Shown: piece after piece, positions 1-12,800 of the stretch | Numbering within the stretch: the first letter of the stretch is position 1 | Layout: every line of letters starts with the position of its first letter | NCBI GenBank assembly: GCA_003546025.1 | Contig: QPKB01000004.1 | Coordinates: forward strand, 3,078,685-3,142,684 | DNA length: 64,000 nucleotides | Reading direction: 5' to 3' | From: Camphora micrantha | Lineage: Eukaryota; Streptophyta; Magnoliopsida; Laurales; Lauraceae | The notes under the pieces: generated by a model | Database searches by the model: none | The model's input: only the letters and a program-made list of their open reading frames with translations | Told to the model about the DNA's origin: nothing | Position numbers and translations under genes: made by a program

Positions 1-128
1 GTAGATGCTCATCAAATAAAAGAGCTCCACATTAATGGGCTAAGTTTTAAGAATCAAGACCACCTAAATAACTAGGCCATATTTAAGACAAACAACAACA
101 AAATGGATTCAACAATCCTTCACATTAC

Positions 129-702
129 CTCTCTTCCAGGATGGAAAGGAACTTCAGGCCCTCCAGTGACTTCAACAGCTACAACTCCAGCCAACTGAAA
201 AAGTATATGCATATTAATGCCATGAATCCAAATAAATAAAAAAAAAAACAGAAAATGATCAAAAAATGTTTACTCCTTTCCCATCCCACCTGATAGAAAT
301 CAGCATATGACAAGATGGGGAACTTCTCCTTGATGGGCTCCAAGAGTCTGACAGCAATATCAAGACCATTGTTTGCATTGTGAGCAAGCTCAGCTGCATG
401 CTTCATTGTTCCAAATGGACCACCAGTCTTTGTCTTAACATCATAGGTTCCAGCAGAATGCCATCTGCAACAGATTAAAAAAAAATCAATCTATATGCAA
501 TGCAATTATAAGTGTGTTGCTGTCCAATCATGACATTTTTAAAACCAGATGTGGTTTTAAAACAAATCGCCTGCTGCACTTACGCCAATCGGAGCATAAG
601 CGGTGCACAGTTCCTATCAGCAATGAATCCTCTCAGTTTCCTCTTGCATTTCTCAATTGCCTTCTTGTACTCCTCACTAACACTCGGATACGACTTTCCC
701 AT
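129..702 (-). CDS. APX1: Cytosolic L-ascorbate peroxidase, N-terminal part (runs off left edge)
   Basis: Reduces hydrogen peroxide with ascorbate in the cytosol. Three coding exons are visible on the minus strand: 584-702, 290-464 and 129-194, giving the first 120 residues; the rest lies beyond position 1. The start MGKSYPSVSEEYKKAI is the usual cytosolic APX start, with no transit peptide. The active-site distal residues R38, W41 and H42 are present at exactly the canonical numbering, the last two across the exon 2/3 splice. The segments LSYADFYQ and VEVTGGPEVPFHPGRE are diagnostic of the family. Splice sites are GT-AG and phases agree. The 5' UTR is split: 703-711 joins an upstream leader exon ending at 1162 (intron 712-1161), a layout I recall for other plant cytosolic APX genes. 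Nothing is broken in the visible part. Assignment to the cytosolic rather than peroxisomal or plastid class is firm; APX1 versus APX2 is not resolved. Confidence 0.96.
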
Positions 703-1161
703 GTTGAATTCCTATCAAAATAAACAAAAAGACATTAGATCATATGAATGAATTTATTCCATTCAGAATCCGACAAAATCACTCATGAAAAAACAGAAAC
801 AGGAAAGTAGGAAAGAAATAGGTATTTGGTGACGATGAGGACCACCAATGTGGTCGGAAGTGGGTCCCACAACAATTCCTCTTTTCCATTTGTATGTGAA
901 TCTGCTGCCTAAACCCAACCATAAAAAGTAGAGATGAAAACCATCTAAGAAATAGAAAGTCGATCGGTTGGCACCAACAAAGAAAAAAAAAAACGTTCTT
1001 CTGCGGGCCCTTCAGGCCCGATCATCATCAGAAGAAGGGTGATCTGATTGATTAAACGGATCCCTTCTTCGTAACGTTCTTCACAAACGAAAGAGATGAA
1101 AGCTAAGAAATCCAAAGATGAAAATTGGAGGAGGAGAAGAAGAAGTAGAAATGGTGTTTAC

Positions 1162-1250
1162 CTTGGAGGATAACGACGGACGATGGGTGGTGGAGAAAGC
1201 TATGAGAGGACAGGAAAAAAAAAAATATCAAGTAGGTAGAGCGAGCAGGG
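1162..1250 (-). other. APX 5' leader exon (non-coding)
   Basis: The donor AAG|GTAAAC at 1162/1161 (minus strand) pairs with the acceptor TTTTGATAG just upstream of the APX start codon at 702, defining a 450-bp leader intron (712-1161). The upper exon limit, near 1250, is estimated from the TATA-like box and is not directly visible. Confidence 0.65.
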
Positions 1251-1270
1251 CACGCTCCTCTGGACCGGAG

Positions 1271-1280
1271 GATATAAAGG
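1271..1280 (-). promoter_or_regulatory. TATA-like box of APX
   Basis: CCTTTATATC on the minus strand lies about 110 bp upstream of the leader-exon donor. It is placed about 17 bp gene-side of the heat-shock element, which supports its use as the core promoter element. Confidence 0.55.
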
Positions 1281-1296
1281 GTTTTTGGAACGTCTA

Positions 1297-1309
1297 GAAG
1301 TTTCTAGAA
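1297..1309 (-). promoter_or_regulatory. Perfect three-unit heat-shock element upstream of APX
   Basis: Minus strand reads TTCTAGAAACTTC, a perfect nTTCnnGAAnnTTC heat-shock factor site. It is immediately upstream of the TATA-like box of the APX gene. Heat-shock elements controlling cytosolic APX are established in Arabidopsis and pea, so both position and sequence fit heat/oxidative induction through heat-shock factors. Confidence 0.7.
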
Positions 1310-2624
1310 ACTCTGCGTCGAACCGTATATCAGCCGTATATATTCGTAGAGCATTCTACGGCAGAGATTTCGTTAGCTGAACCAAACCAACCCACATGCA
1401 GGTGATGGATGACCATATATGTGTATGCAGGTTAGAAATTTAGGTAGCGAGTGTGATGCACGAGTAAGTCATCTGGACCGTTCAGATGGCGAGACCCCTG
1501 GTCCGGGATGAGTGTAAATGAAAATCTCGTCTTCTGTGCAATCCTCGTTTATTTTTTTAGACAGAAGATGATGTGGGGGGTGTGTGTATGAAAGTGTGTT
1601 TACTTTTAATTGCTATAGGATAGGAAGAGAGGATGAGTGTCTTGATAATGAAATTGAATACAGAACTCAGCATTCAAGGCAGGCAGATGTGACAAAATAT
1701 CTCTGATATTTTTTAAATTTAGTGTAATAATAATAATGTGATGACTTGTCCAAAGCATCTTTTGCTTTATTATCATGTTAAATTTATTTTATTATGAAGA
1801 TGAATTTTTTCAATGATGATGCTGTGATAATGTCCAATCAAAAACCATATAAAACTCGAAGTTCACACTGAATTTCTTAATTTCATTATCCTATAAAAAT
1901 TGTAAAACACTCACCTGCGCATATGAGCATTGTGTCTGAGGCCAATCACAACCGTCTCAGATGTGGTACCCACCACTGCGTTTCATGCGCATTCAATGAT
2001 GCACAATACTGCCAGTTGGTGGGCAGTCGAAAACTTTCCATTATCTTTGTTCTTTTCAATATTATCGTGAAGGTAGGCCACAGACTCGCATTTTCTTTAC
2101 CACGATTGGATCAGTGGAACATAACTCGTGTGAAAAACCTACCCGCCCAGGCATAACCACTGTGCGGCGGTGTGAGATGGGGCACGCATTCCACTGCCTG
2201 GGTACCCGATATGCGGACATGACTAGATTTAAACCGAGAATGAAGGAAGAAATGCTATTATCTCTTTTATACTAATCCTGAAATATTGGTCCTCCTCAGG
2301 ATCTGTACCACTATCGTGCACATAAGATCAGACCATGAATCATACCAATCAAATTGGTTATTTCAAAGAAACTACTTTCAGTTTTTAATAAAAATTAAAA
2401 TATAACATCAATGGAAATATATATATATATATATATATATTCTCATATGAATAACCAAAAAGACCATCATGAATTGGATAACTGAAATCAACCTCCAATA
2501 CCCAAACCGAGACGACAAATCTGAAATTGAAATTTGAATTACGCTTGTTTGGATTTAAGTCAGTGTCACGCCCGGATTTTATAACCTCTGAAATTCAAGT
2601 GTTATTGAGGCTTTTCTGGTACCC
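1310..2624. other. Intergenic, APX upstream region
   Basis: No gene seen. It contains the distal APX promoter and AT-rich DNA, with an (AT)n microsatellite at about 2418-2440. The short open frame at 1923-2156 has no recognisable domain. Confidence 0.6.
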
Positions 2625-2640
2625 AACTGCCTGAGCTATA

Positions 2641-2813
2641 GCTATATGAGAACGGCCACTTCAGTGGAAAGTGGCGGCAGTTCTCACTTGACTATCCAGA
2701 ATTCGAATCCTGAGTATGCCACCTTTTCCTTCTTACGAAATGTCTCCCCATGTGTGTGCGCCGCTTCTCTCGACCCAAAAATAAATAAATAATAATAAAA
2801 ATAATAAAAATAA
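2641..2813 (+). mobile_element. SINE-like element with near-perfect target duplication
   Basis: A 173-bp insert is flanked by 16-bp direct repeats differing at one base (AACTGCCTGAGCTATA at 2625-2640; ...GAGTTATA at 2814-2829). It has a pol III B-box-like ATTCGAATCCT near 2700 and an AATAAT-rich tail (2780-2813). This is the pattern of a non-autonomous retroposon. Its tail and body differ from the SINE family found at 22-30 kb, so it is a separate family. Confidence 0.6.
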
Positions 2814-3065
2814 AACTGCCTGAGTTATATAGAATCCACATGTATATATATAATAATAAACAAAGATATTAAACTATATCACATACTAGGTGTTTCCCTC
2901 CCCGCACAGCACTTGTACAGGATTTCAGTCCCTGTTCTTTGGCTGTGGGGATTGGAAAGTACAAGTTTAATTTCATTTGAGCAACCAAATTGAAATCAAT
3001 TTCCACACTTACATAAAAATATATCAGCTACATCACAGAGACAGTAAATACATGAGCCCTGCTAT

Positions 3066-3119
3066 CTGTCCCGAACCCGGGACAGGTTCCTGGACAAACC
3101 TGTCCCGGGTTCGGGACAG
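3066..3119. repeat. Perfect 21-bp inverted repeat, 12-nt loop
   Basis: Arms 3066-3086 and 3099-3119 are perfect reverse complements (GC-rich, containing CCCGAACCCGGG), separated by 12 nt. The structure would form a very stable hairpin in an AT-rich region between the APX promoter and the DRP2 3' end. Confidence 0.9.
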
Positions 3120-3865
3120 GTAGACTTTTTGAAATACATTGTCCACCAAAAAGTACCAAGTGATGTGAAAGCATACTTCCCATATTTTCCATGTTTTCCT
3201 CAATTTCTCTTGCTATAGCATAGACATAAAAGAAATAAGGGATGGGATAGGGGGGAAAAAAGGTAAGAAGAAATGACATTTAATTGACCCACAAAAAAAA
3301 AATCATCACAACATCCTTCCAGCATTTTCTGTAAAGTAGAATTCCAACCATCCAAACATCTTTTGTGCATTTTCTGCAAATCACAATTCCATAAAAGTCC
3401 AGATATAGCCTTTACAACCCCTTCCACTGTATGATGGCTTAAATGATTCACACCAAAACTCAACTTTTCAGTATGGATTCCTAAAAGCAGACAAAGAATA
3501 TTCATTTCACCGTCTAAAACTACAATGTGAATACCTTCCACGGTAATGGGAGGGAAGGGGAAAAAACAGAGTAACTGGAAAGGAAAATGTAAAAACAAAA
3601 CAATCACAGCAAAACAACTAGACATGGAATATTATACGATAGCCCGACATGAACACCGCTTCCAGATTTCAAGTATACCTTGAAACCCAACCGGTAAAAA
3701 AATAGACTGCAACTGCAGTCTTAGGTACACATCTACACACCATTTCATTTCCTTGCTTCCACGTCACTACCAGAATATGCTCATCAAAATGCTCAGGCAC
3801 GTGGTGATATGCACCCCAACAAGAATTATATGAAATATCAACAGCCAATCGAAATATTAAGCTCT
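3120..3865 (-). other. DRP2 3' untranslated/downstream region
   Basis: Sequence downstream of the DRP2 stop at 3866-3868. No domain-bearing frame; the 3' UTR probably ends within this stretch, but a definite cleavage site cannot be chosen by eye. Confidence 0.45.
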
Positions 3866-6800
3866 CTAGTATTTATACATTGATGACCCAGACTGTGGGG
3901 GTGCTGGTGGGAGTCGGTTCGGGGTTCGACGGCTGCTGGAATTTGAGCCAGTACTAGCATCACCATTCTGCGCAGGGTCGCTGTAGCGTCGACTGTGACC
4001 ATTGGCACTATACCTTGACTCACTAAAGGAACTGGAGTGGTCCACTGGCCCATTAGCTGCAGCATCAAATGCTGATCTCCAATCACTACCTGGACCATTG
4101 GCTCTTGGGCTGCTCTCTGCAAAACAGCACATTGGATATATAATATCCAAAATGAAAACATGAGTGCCATATGGGCTGAGAGGGGCCTTTTTTTTTATCA
4201 TAGAAATGAAAGATCGTCTTCAGAAAGAGAAATCCACAAGACAATCTCTACAGCTTAAAGATTGCTTTTAAAAGCTGTTTTTACCAAACATCACATCAAG
4301 ATGTTTTTTGTTTTTTTTTTTTTTTTTTTCTTTCTTCCTTTTTTTTTCTGAATTTTTTTTCCAAAATCCCAACGTATACTTAGGCTTTCCAAAGGTAACC
4401 AGGAGAAATACTTCTCTACACTCAAAACACCAAATGTTAGAACTCCATCGTGATATCCATGGATGATGGATTAATGACTTTCTATGTGGACAATAGGAAT
4501 CCTCAAAAAAGTATGGACAAGATAATTCCATGATCCTATTTAAAACACCATGGCACAGCCAAACTTCAAAATACCTATAAATTCTCACCATCAAAGATTT
4601 TAAGGCAGTATTCCGCACATCTAAAAACAAAGCCTAGGACACAGATGTTTATAAATTATAGATAGCAGTCAGTTATCAACAGAGAATGACAAACAAACAA
4701 CTAGAGTGCAGGTTCTCATTTCCCCGTAAGGAAAATATATCGAAAATGACCTAACCAATTTAGGAGAATGATATGGTCCTCCAAGTCCTTAGTAGAGTAT
4801 GATGGAACCCACCAACCTTATTAGCTATCGGAAGGAGCTCATCATGTGTTTCATAATGTCCCCATCAATTAATCTGACTGGATGAGTGTAAACAGCAACC
4901 AAGTGCCTACAGATACATAGGCAACTTTTCAACCGTTCATCTCGTAAGGGCTTTATCAACAGTTAGAATCTAGTGAACAGGAGGGGGCCTTGTGCAATCC
5001 ATACTTGGCCTTTTTCAAAATTTCCAGTCCAGTCAAAGCTGACCAGAGAAGGCTCACATTCAGAGAAAAGAAGTCCACTCCAGTTATACTACACTTTTAG
5101 AAGGAACTAGATCAAGAAATTAATATTATGAATATGAAAGCTTATGAAGGCAACTAACTAGATCAAGATTTTCATATCAGAAATATGATAGCATATTTCG
5201 TTTTCAAGCCAGCAAAACTTAAGATGTGGACCCTGACAATGAACAACATATCGGAATTCCCTACTTCCTTTAAATAAATAAGCATGCCCTAAGATATTCA
5301 ACTGAATTCGAGGCATACCACTGTTATGCCAATACAATGATGCACACTACAGAAACAGAAAAAGATAATGAGCCATTGGAGTCAATATTTATCTAAGTGT
5401 ATGGAATCTGGAACTTCAAAGTTTCTATAAAAAAATAAAAAAAAAAAAAACAAAGCTTACCTGGTCCACCACCACCGTCGGACCAGTTAGCAGCAGCAGC
5501 AGCAGCTCGGTTGTCATGAATGCTTAGCTGGCGTGTTAGTTTAGAGAGAAGTGACGACTGTTTCTGGTAACGCTCACGCCTACGCTTTACATTCTGATCC
5601 TCTTGAAGCAATTCTTCAATCCTCGCATTGTTTTGGGCGCTAACCATGGGTGAACACAGTGAACATGTCATACATTATGTGAAAATGTCAAAACACATTG
5701 CATCTATTGAGAATGATATGCAGGTAAACACAATCAAATATCAGTAACACATATTTGCACTATGTATAAACAAATGCATGTAAATATAAATGCAATCATA
5801 CAAAATATACATGCATGAACTCAATGAATGCATGCATACGATTAATATATGCACCCAAGAAACTGCATATAACATGATTTTAACACTCAATTTCAAAGAA
5901 TGACCTCCCTGGACACTAAAAACTGTTAAGAATATACAACAAAAATAGTGCATATACATTTTATGTATGTATATATATCATATGGAAGTATACACACTGA
6001 AGCAAAGAACATCCGTATATAAGCAATATATCAACCTGATAGAGCTGTATAGCTGATTAAGCATGTCTTCCTTTGCTTTTTCGACTTGGCAGAGAACAAC
6101 AGCCTGTTCAACCAGAATGGCCACAAATGATCTTAGCCTCTTAGGGACCTTAAAAAGCCAATTAGAAGGATAATAATGCATACAGACGTACTTTAGGAAC
6201 ATTAGCAGCAAGACTGTTCAAAACTGCCTCCACATAACCACGCACTTCTTGAGACATCCACCGAAGTTCTTCTTCAGGATCTGCAGGCCTCCTAGCCATC
6301 GTATCCTGAAAAGATATGCAAATTAATAAATGAAAAAAAGAAAAAGGTTTCACGATGAATGCAGTACATAATGACGTATAGAAAACAGGCTCTGATTATG
6401 CACTTTTTGAATGCAAATGGTCAGTTAAGAGGCCAAAATGTACTATCATTGGATGTTTCACATCTATTCATTCAGTGTTTTTGCTATTTCACATGCTCGT
6501 GTGCATGTATGCATGCACATTCAAGTTTGTACCCTGCAGTAAATGTGTTTTGGTGAATCCCAAGTTCTCAATCCCATCCCATTCAGGCTGGAATTCCCAG
6601 AGCATTCCACTTCAGGAAGGAAAAATGAACGGGGCCACACCCTTCCTCGCTTCTTTTCCCTCAATTCTCTGGTCCCAATCTTCCTCTGTTCCACACAGAA
6701 CAGAAAGGAAATACCACTTAATTACAAAAATTGTACTTAATTGTTTTCTTCAAAAGTACAAAAAATGTGTTTTTTTTTACCATGTATTTTCATATTTTTT

Positions 6801-9800
6801 GCCTAAGCCTTAATTACCATGCATGATGTAATTTAGATGCATGACTATTGAGTAGGCAGTTGACAAGTAGAAAGCTAGAAATGGCCTTTCGAGTAGTGTA
6901 GTTTATCTCAAACTATGTAAATATGAAATTCCAGTGTCATTTAAGAATTCTACTTTTTTTCCTATTTTAGTTTTAAATATGTATTTTAAAATCATTTATT
7001 ATCCCATTACATTTTTTTTCCGAACAGGAACACCGGAATGCACGGAATGTCAGAACATTCCATTCCATGGACAAAACCGGCACAGAGACTAGAACAGAAT
7101 TGGCAACAATGTATGGGCCCCACAAAGTTCTCAGCAGCCCTATCATAATTTAATCTCAATCTCATTGAGTGATCAAATAATTAAAATCATGAACATTGAC
7201 CATCAGTTTTGAACTAACCAGAGAACCATCTGAAAGGCTTTGTCGTATTGGCAGACCAGATTCAGAGGGAGATGCCCCTCTGGAAGGAGCTCCTTTTGAA
7301 GGTTGCATAAGACTTCTTATCTTGTTCATCCACTCAACTTTTTCTGCCATATTATCAGCCTTCAAAACAACAGCACTGTGGGCTGCAAGATCATTGGAAA
7401 GTTGAGTTGTATGTCAAGTATATGGTATAAGCTCAAAAGAAATTCATTAAAATAGTAGGTACTGCACTTACTAGTAGAATAGGAAACACACCTTTTAAAA
7501 CAGTTTTATAGGGGACCTTGCTAGTTATCTTGAACACAAGACCTTTTCCTGAATCTGGCCCATTTGCCTTTTTATCCTTGGAACTTTTCACTGGAGGTTC
7601 ATCCTCATCCAAAACCTCTTCAATGTTACATTCCTGAGCAACATATTAAAAGAAGGAAGGCATGATGCATTTGTGCATTAGGAAAAAGATCTAAAGATTC
7701 TGAATAGATCATAAAATCATTGTTTATCTTTGAAAAAAAAAAGTGTGGAATGCACAGCTATTAAGAATAGGGATGGCCCCAATATCAATGAGATAATCTT
7801 AACCCTTGATTTCAAAGCCCCACAATTTTGACAATTTTATAAGTTCTTTTTTCTGTCATTAAATACAACAGAAGTTTAATGATCATTCATTGTCATACTG
7901 CGAAGAAGGCCGGCCAACTCATGAGGGGGTTAATGAATGGCTAGAATTTGTCAGAGCTGGGCCACACCTACGTAGGAGAGGGGCAGAAGAAATGTGACTC
8001 TAGTGGCCTGATTTGAGAGGAAAAAGAACATCCACATTCCCATAAACACTCTTTCATAGCAGCAATAGTACACACCTCCAATATGATAACACCCCGAAAA
8101 TGTCTCTCCTCTTGCCTTTTTGTGTATGCAAGCTGTAAATAAACGATATAACCAAGATAAAACCACAAATGTCAAAATTCATACAAATATAAAATAATTA
8201 AAATACTACCCACCACAAGACAGTTGAAAATGTTTGTGAAGGTCGAATACAACAGTAAACTGACCTTTCCATTTTTCTCATTTAGAACAAACCATCGCTT
8301 GCTCCATCCATTAGTTTTTGCACTTTTCTTTAAAAGATAGCCTATAAATTGCTAAGGTCAGTGATCAACAACAAATTAATGCAGTCCAATAAAAATTATT
8401 AAAAAAAAAAACTTGAGAAAAGCACAAGTGCAGCCTGTGTGTGTGCATGCGAGCACGGGGCCGGGTTGGGGGGGCTGGGCTAGAATATATCAATGATCCA
8501 ATGTTCTAATTATTTGTGAAGCCAAATCTTTCATATATTTAACAAAAAAAAATTCCAATTATACTATATCAAGCTGAAGGGTTTTTGGATTGAATTTTGA
8601 CCGGTAGTTTTGATTTTGAGACTACCATTATCCCTATTTTGTTCAAACTCTGCACGTCTTCTCCCTGCCTATGTAACTCCCTTCTTAGCTAACCACCTAT
8701 GCAACTCCCTTCTTATATTGTTCATCCATTTCCCTTTTTTCTTTCACTGTTCAAGTTTTCCTTTTTTCTTTCTACGACAACTTGTCTGGAATGACTGCTG
8801 AACATCAATTCCTGGGAGGGATACCTTCTGAGAAATTTGGTTGCCTTGGCCATTTACTGTCGAAGAAACAGTTTCGAAGTCGTGGGATTATCCAACCATG
8901 GGATCCTCTCTTCAAATTGAAACCCAATTAACTCTACACCAAAATGTGCATATCAATTTCTACCATGGACATTGGAAAGACTGCTCATTGGTATCTCATT
9001 CCTACGTTACTCTATCTTGAGTCAAGTTTTTAATTTATACAAATTTTATTTTTCATTTATATTTGTTTCTACAAATATTGCATGAAGGCATGCCCGTGCT
9101 TAGCACGGGTTATTGTACTAGTAATTCATTAAGAAAGTTTGCCCTATAATCAAAACCCTTGAAATACCTATTCTAACTTAAAAATAAGTTGGATTCAAGG
9201 CACGAAAAGTTCAGCATCTTGAAAAATGCAAAAGAAATTGAGCCACCTAAAGAAAGCATTCAAATTATTAAATGCAAAAGAAATTGATTAAAGAAATGCA
9301 AAGAGATGCCACCTAAAGAAAGCATTCATATCATTTCCCTAAGTAGTTGAACTTTACATTCCAAGTGCCAATCAATCAAAGAAATTGTCATCAACTTAAG
9401 CAATCTGCTCCAAGGACGCCTATCAAAAGAATAGGGAAACAGTAGCCCAAATGTATACAGTAAATGAAGGTGTGCTACAAATGAGATCTAAAACAAAAAT
9501 ATTGATGTGGCACACTGCCAAACAGCTCTGCTCAATCAATGCAGTAGTTGCATTTGAAAAGCTTTCAAACTTTTGGTTGCAAAATGCATATCCCATGGTG
9601 CTGTCTAAAAGCTAGGCCTGCAAATTTTAAGTTCTTTTCTACTGAATGATCGCACAGGCAATGTGACGCTCCGCATGCTCACGCACATTGCTGCTTTTGT
9701 CACACTTTGCACTTATTCCATTTGAAAAAATAAAATAAAATAAAGATATTTTCTGTGATCAGATGTAACATTTTTATAAAGAAAAGAGACCACACATCAA

Positions 9801-12800
9801 TTAGGGAAATAAGAGAGACCACACATCATACAGGAATTCCAGTGGCAACAGCCTGTAGTAGCTCATGGGATCATTTCTAAAGAATCCAACACTGTTATCT
9901 TCCCATCCCACAAGCATAAACCACAAATTGCCTCTTGACAACAAATTCCAAAATTCATTAAAAATGAGGTTAACCTCCACGGCTCCTTTTGAGTATAATA
10001 TCAGAGCAATTACATTTTTCTAAGAGATCACCCAGGATTAGCACTTGCTACCGATTAAAGAAGGCAGTAATACGAGCCTACCACTTGATGCATTTGCCGC
10101 TGCTACTAATGGCACCCCATTCCAACAATCTAGGAAAGGATATTTTAACCATTTCCATGCAATCCCTTGTGCTCCACTAACACTGAATGAAGCCAGCATG
10201 CTATTTTGTAAACCATTAAAGTTTAGTTTCCATGCAGAACAGAGGTGGGTCACACTTGCACCTTGTGTGAGATGAATTTGACCTATATGCCTTGAGAGGC
10301 ATTCCATTCCATCTCACCAACATGTAAGAAAAAGGCATTCCAAACAAGTTCCTTCCCAGCAACACCCATCACAAATCCTTAGTTGTCAACATGCATCAGG
10401 GGAGACACCAAACCACCCAATGAGTTATAATTGCTCAACAAACAGATAGTGTCTACTGAAAAAATGCATTCAAGCTTTAAGATGAAATCCCATCCTGACA
10501 ACTTTCAGCTCTTATTCCTTCCAAATTTAGATATAACATATTTCATATTATTTACACCATTAAAAAAAAGATAATAATATTGCATAATGCCAACTGATGT
10601 TAACCATGGTATTCACAGAAAGATGCACTACTTCCAATGAATAAAATCACAGCATAGATCACAAAGGAATTCAATAGAACCAAGGCCAATCAAATCAGCA
10701 TTACTATCTTTTGATAATTCCTAGGAAAAGGACATCCAAATAGTAGATAAACCTGCTACCAAGTCCCCAGCAATCTGCAAAGTCGATCCTTCTTTTGTAT
10801 CCTTCTCTGATTGGTTGGACTTATCCTTCATTGATTTCAAACTTCCTCCACTTTGTTGGGTTCCTGGTTGAGGGCTCGTTGCCTAGACGGGAACATGTAG
10901 CAGATAATCAATTTTCCTTTTGGGGTTTTATCAATTAAGTGCAGCAGGCAATAAATAAGATGCACCAGATAAAAAAATATATGTTCTTTTATAATGACAA
11001 AATGAGGTTTAAATTAAGCAAAGAAATGTCTCTGCAACAAAGTCCATTGATCCACAATGACATTTTTTACTAGCATAAAATGAGAGGAATGTACAACATA
11101 CTCTGTTTAGAATGGATTGCTCGGCGTCTTGCCCTTTCTTTGAGGATCGGTTCTTCAGCTCTTCCTCCCGGCGTTGCCTATCCATCCTGATAAGTGAACA
11201 TATCTCAGAATATAAAAGACTTGACAAACAAAAAGAGATATATCCATAAAAAAACTTTTTGTAAAAAGAAAAGGAGAAACTGCAAATGTGCCATTAAAGA
11301 TACATATAATATCACAGTGGTGCATTATTTTGTTCATTGTGGCTGTTTCTTGCGACTTCTAATGAGGTGGTTGTATTCTAAAGCCATTCATTTTCATCCA
11401 CAAGAATTGCCACATCTTTCAAACTCAATTTTTGTTCCCATTTATAAATATGTAGCACACATTTGCAATACAGTATAGATTCCACTGCTGTACACTCTTT
11501 CTCATGATATAATATATAGGTTACTGATAATAAAAAAAACTGACACATTTTTTAAAGAGAGAACATGTTAACATCAGTACAATCACATAAAAGTACAGAA
11601 AGTTGAGGCACTACTCAAATCTGGCACTCTGTGCGTGTTATTAAAAAAGAAATGAACGTATTAGTTCCAACAGTTCATTTGTTCCAACTCTGGGCCAATT
11701 TCCCATTTTGAATTACTGTAAATGATAGCTGTCTGATTCTGTCATCAAGCAGTCCTTTGTTGAACAAAGAATTTGATTTTTTATTACATGGTGATAGCGA
11801 TATTGAATTATAACCATTAGCATTAGGAATCATCCCACTAAAACACTATTCCTTTAATATTTTTTTTTATCAGATAATTTCTTCTTATAAATATGTACTG
11901 GTCAAAGTTACATGAGTTGAAGGAAAGTAGAGAAACAACAAAGAAGCACACACCACAGTTGCAAGGTTCTTACTGTTGCAGTGATAAGGTTGGTTGGAGT
12001 CAGCTACTTAGCTTACCTTTAGTCAAATAAAAAGTAAAAGAACATTCAAAGTCAAATCTTCAGCATTGCCACACGTGCACAAAAATATTTATCGCACTGT
12101 AGTTTTGGGATTTATCCGTACATAATGTCGGCAGGAACCTATATTAGGAATTGACCCATTATCTTCTTTCTCCAGCATATCTTGGCCTTCCAAATAACTT
12201 GGGAAAGTGAGCCAAAAATTTGGGGAAAAAACGGCCTCAGTTAAATGCATCAAAATGGAGGATATGATATATTTCAATGCAAGGACATCCAATATGGGAG
12301 ATTCTTCATCAGATGTAACAATAAATGGAGATCAAAAGGTTATAGGGTTACCCAAATCCCATAATTATCCAGTCGGGTTTGCGTCAAGGTGTTTTTTTAT
12401 TGTTTGTGTGTGTTGCTAGGAGTGTCGCCTCACTAGCAAGTTCTTTTGGAGTTTTCAAAGTAACCAACAAGATTTGAACCGTGGTCTTCTCCAAGAATGG
12501 GAGTATGCCTTGCCACTTATCCAACAATGAATTGGCTCTACCATTAAAATTTGGAAGTTCTATTCACAAATTAGAAAGAAATAATGGGATTTTCCATAAT
12601 GATGAGTATATAATTCAAGAAAAATGTTGTAGAAGGCTACAAATGGTAAGAGTTACTGTGAGCCACTTTGTGGAGCCCTGCATGGATGCCATTTCTCAAG
12701 GTAGGAAAATATATAGGGAGCATCATCTAATAGCAACGGTTCAGATCTCACGATTCTCACCCCAATTGATGACAACAGTTGTGTATCTCCTAAAAGACAC

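Noticed and set aside
3838..4170. Alternative frame over the last DRP2 exon
   Set aside because: Same strand but out of frame with the spliced reading frame ending in MYKY.
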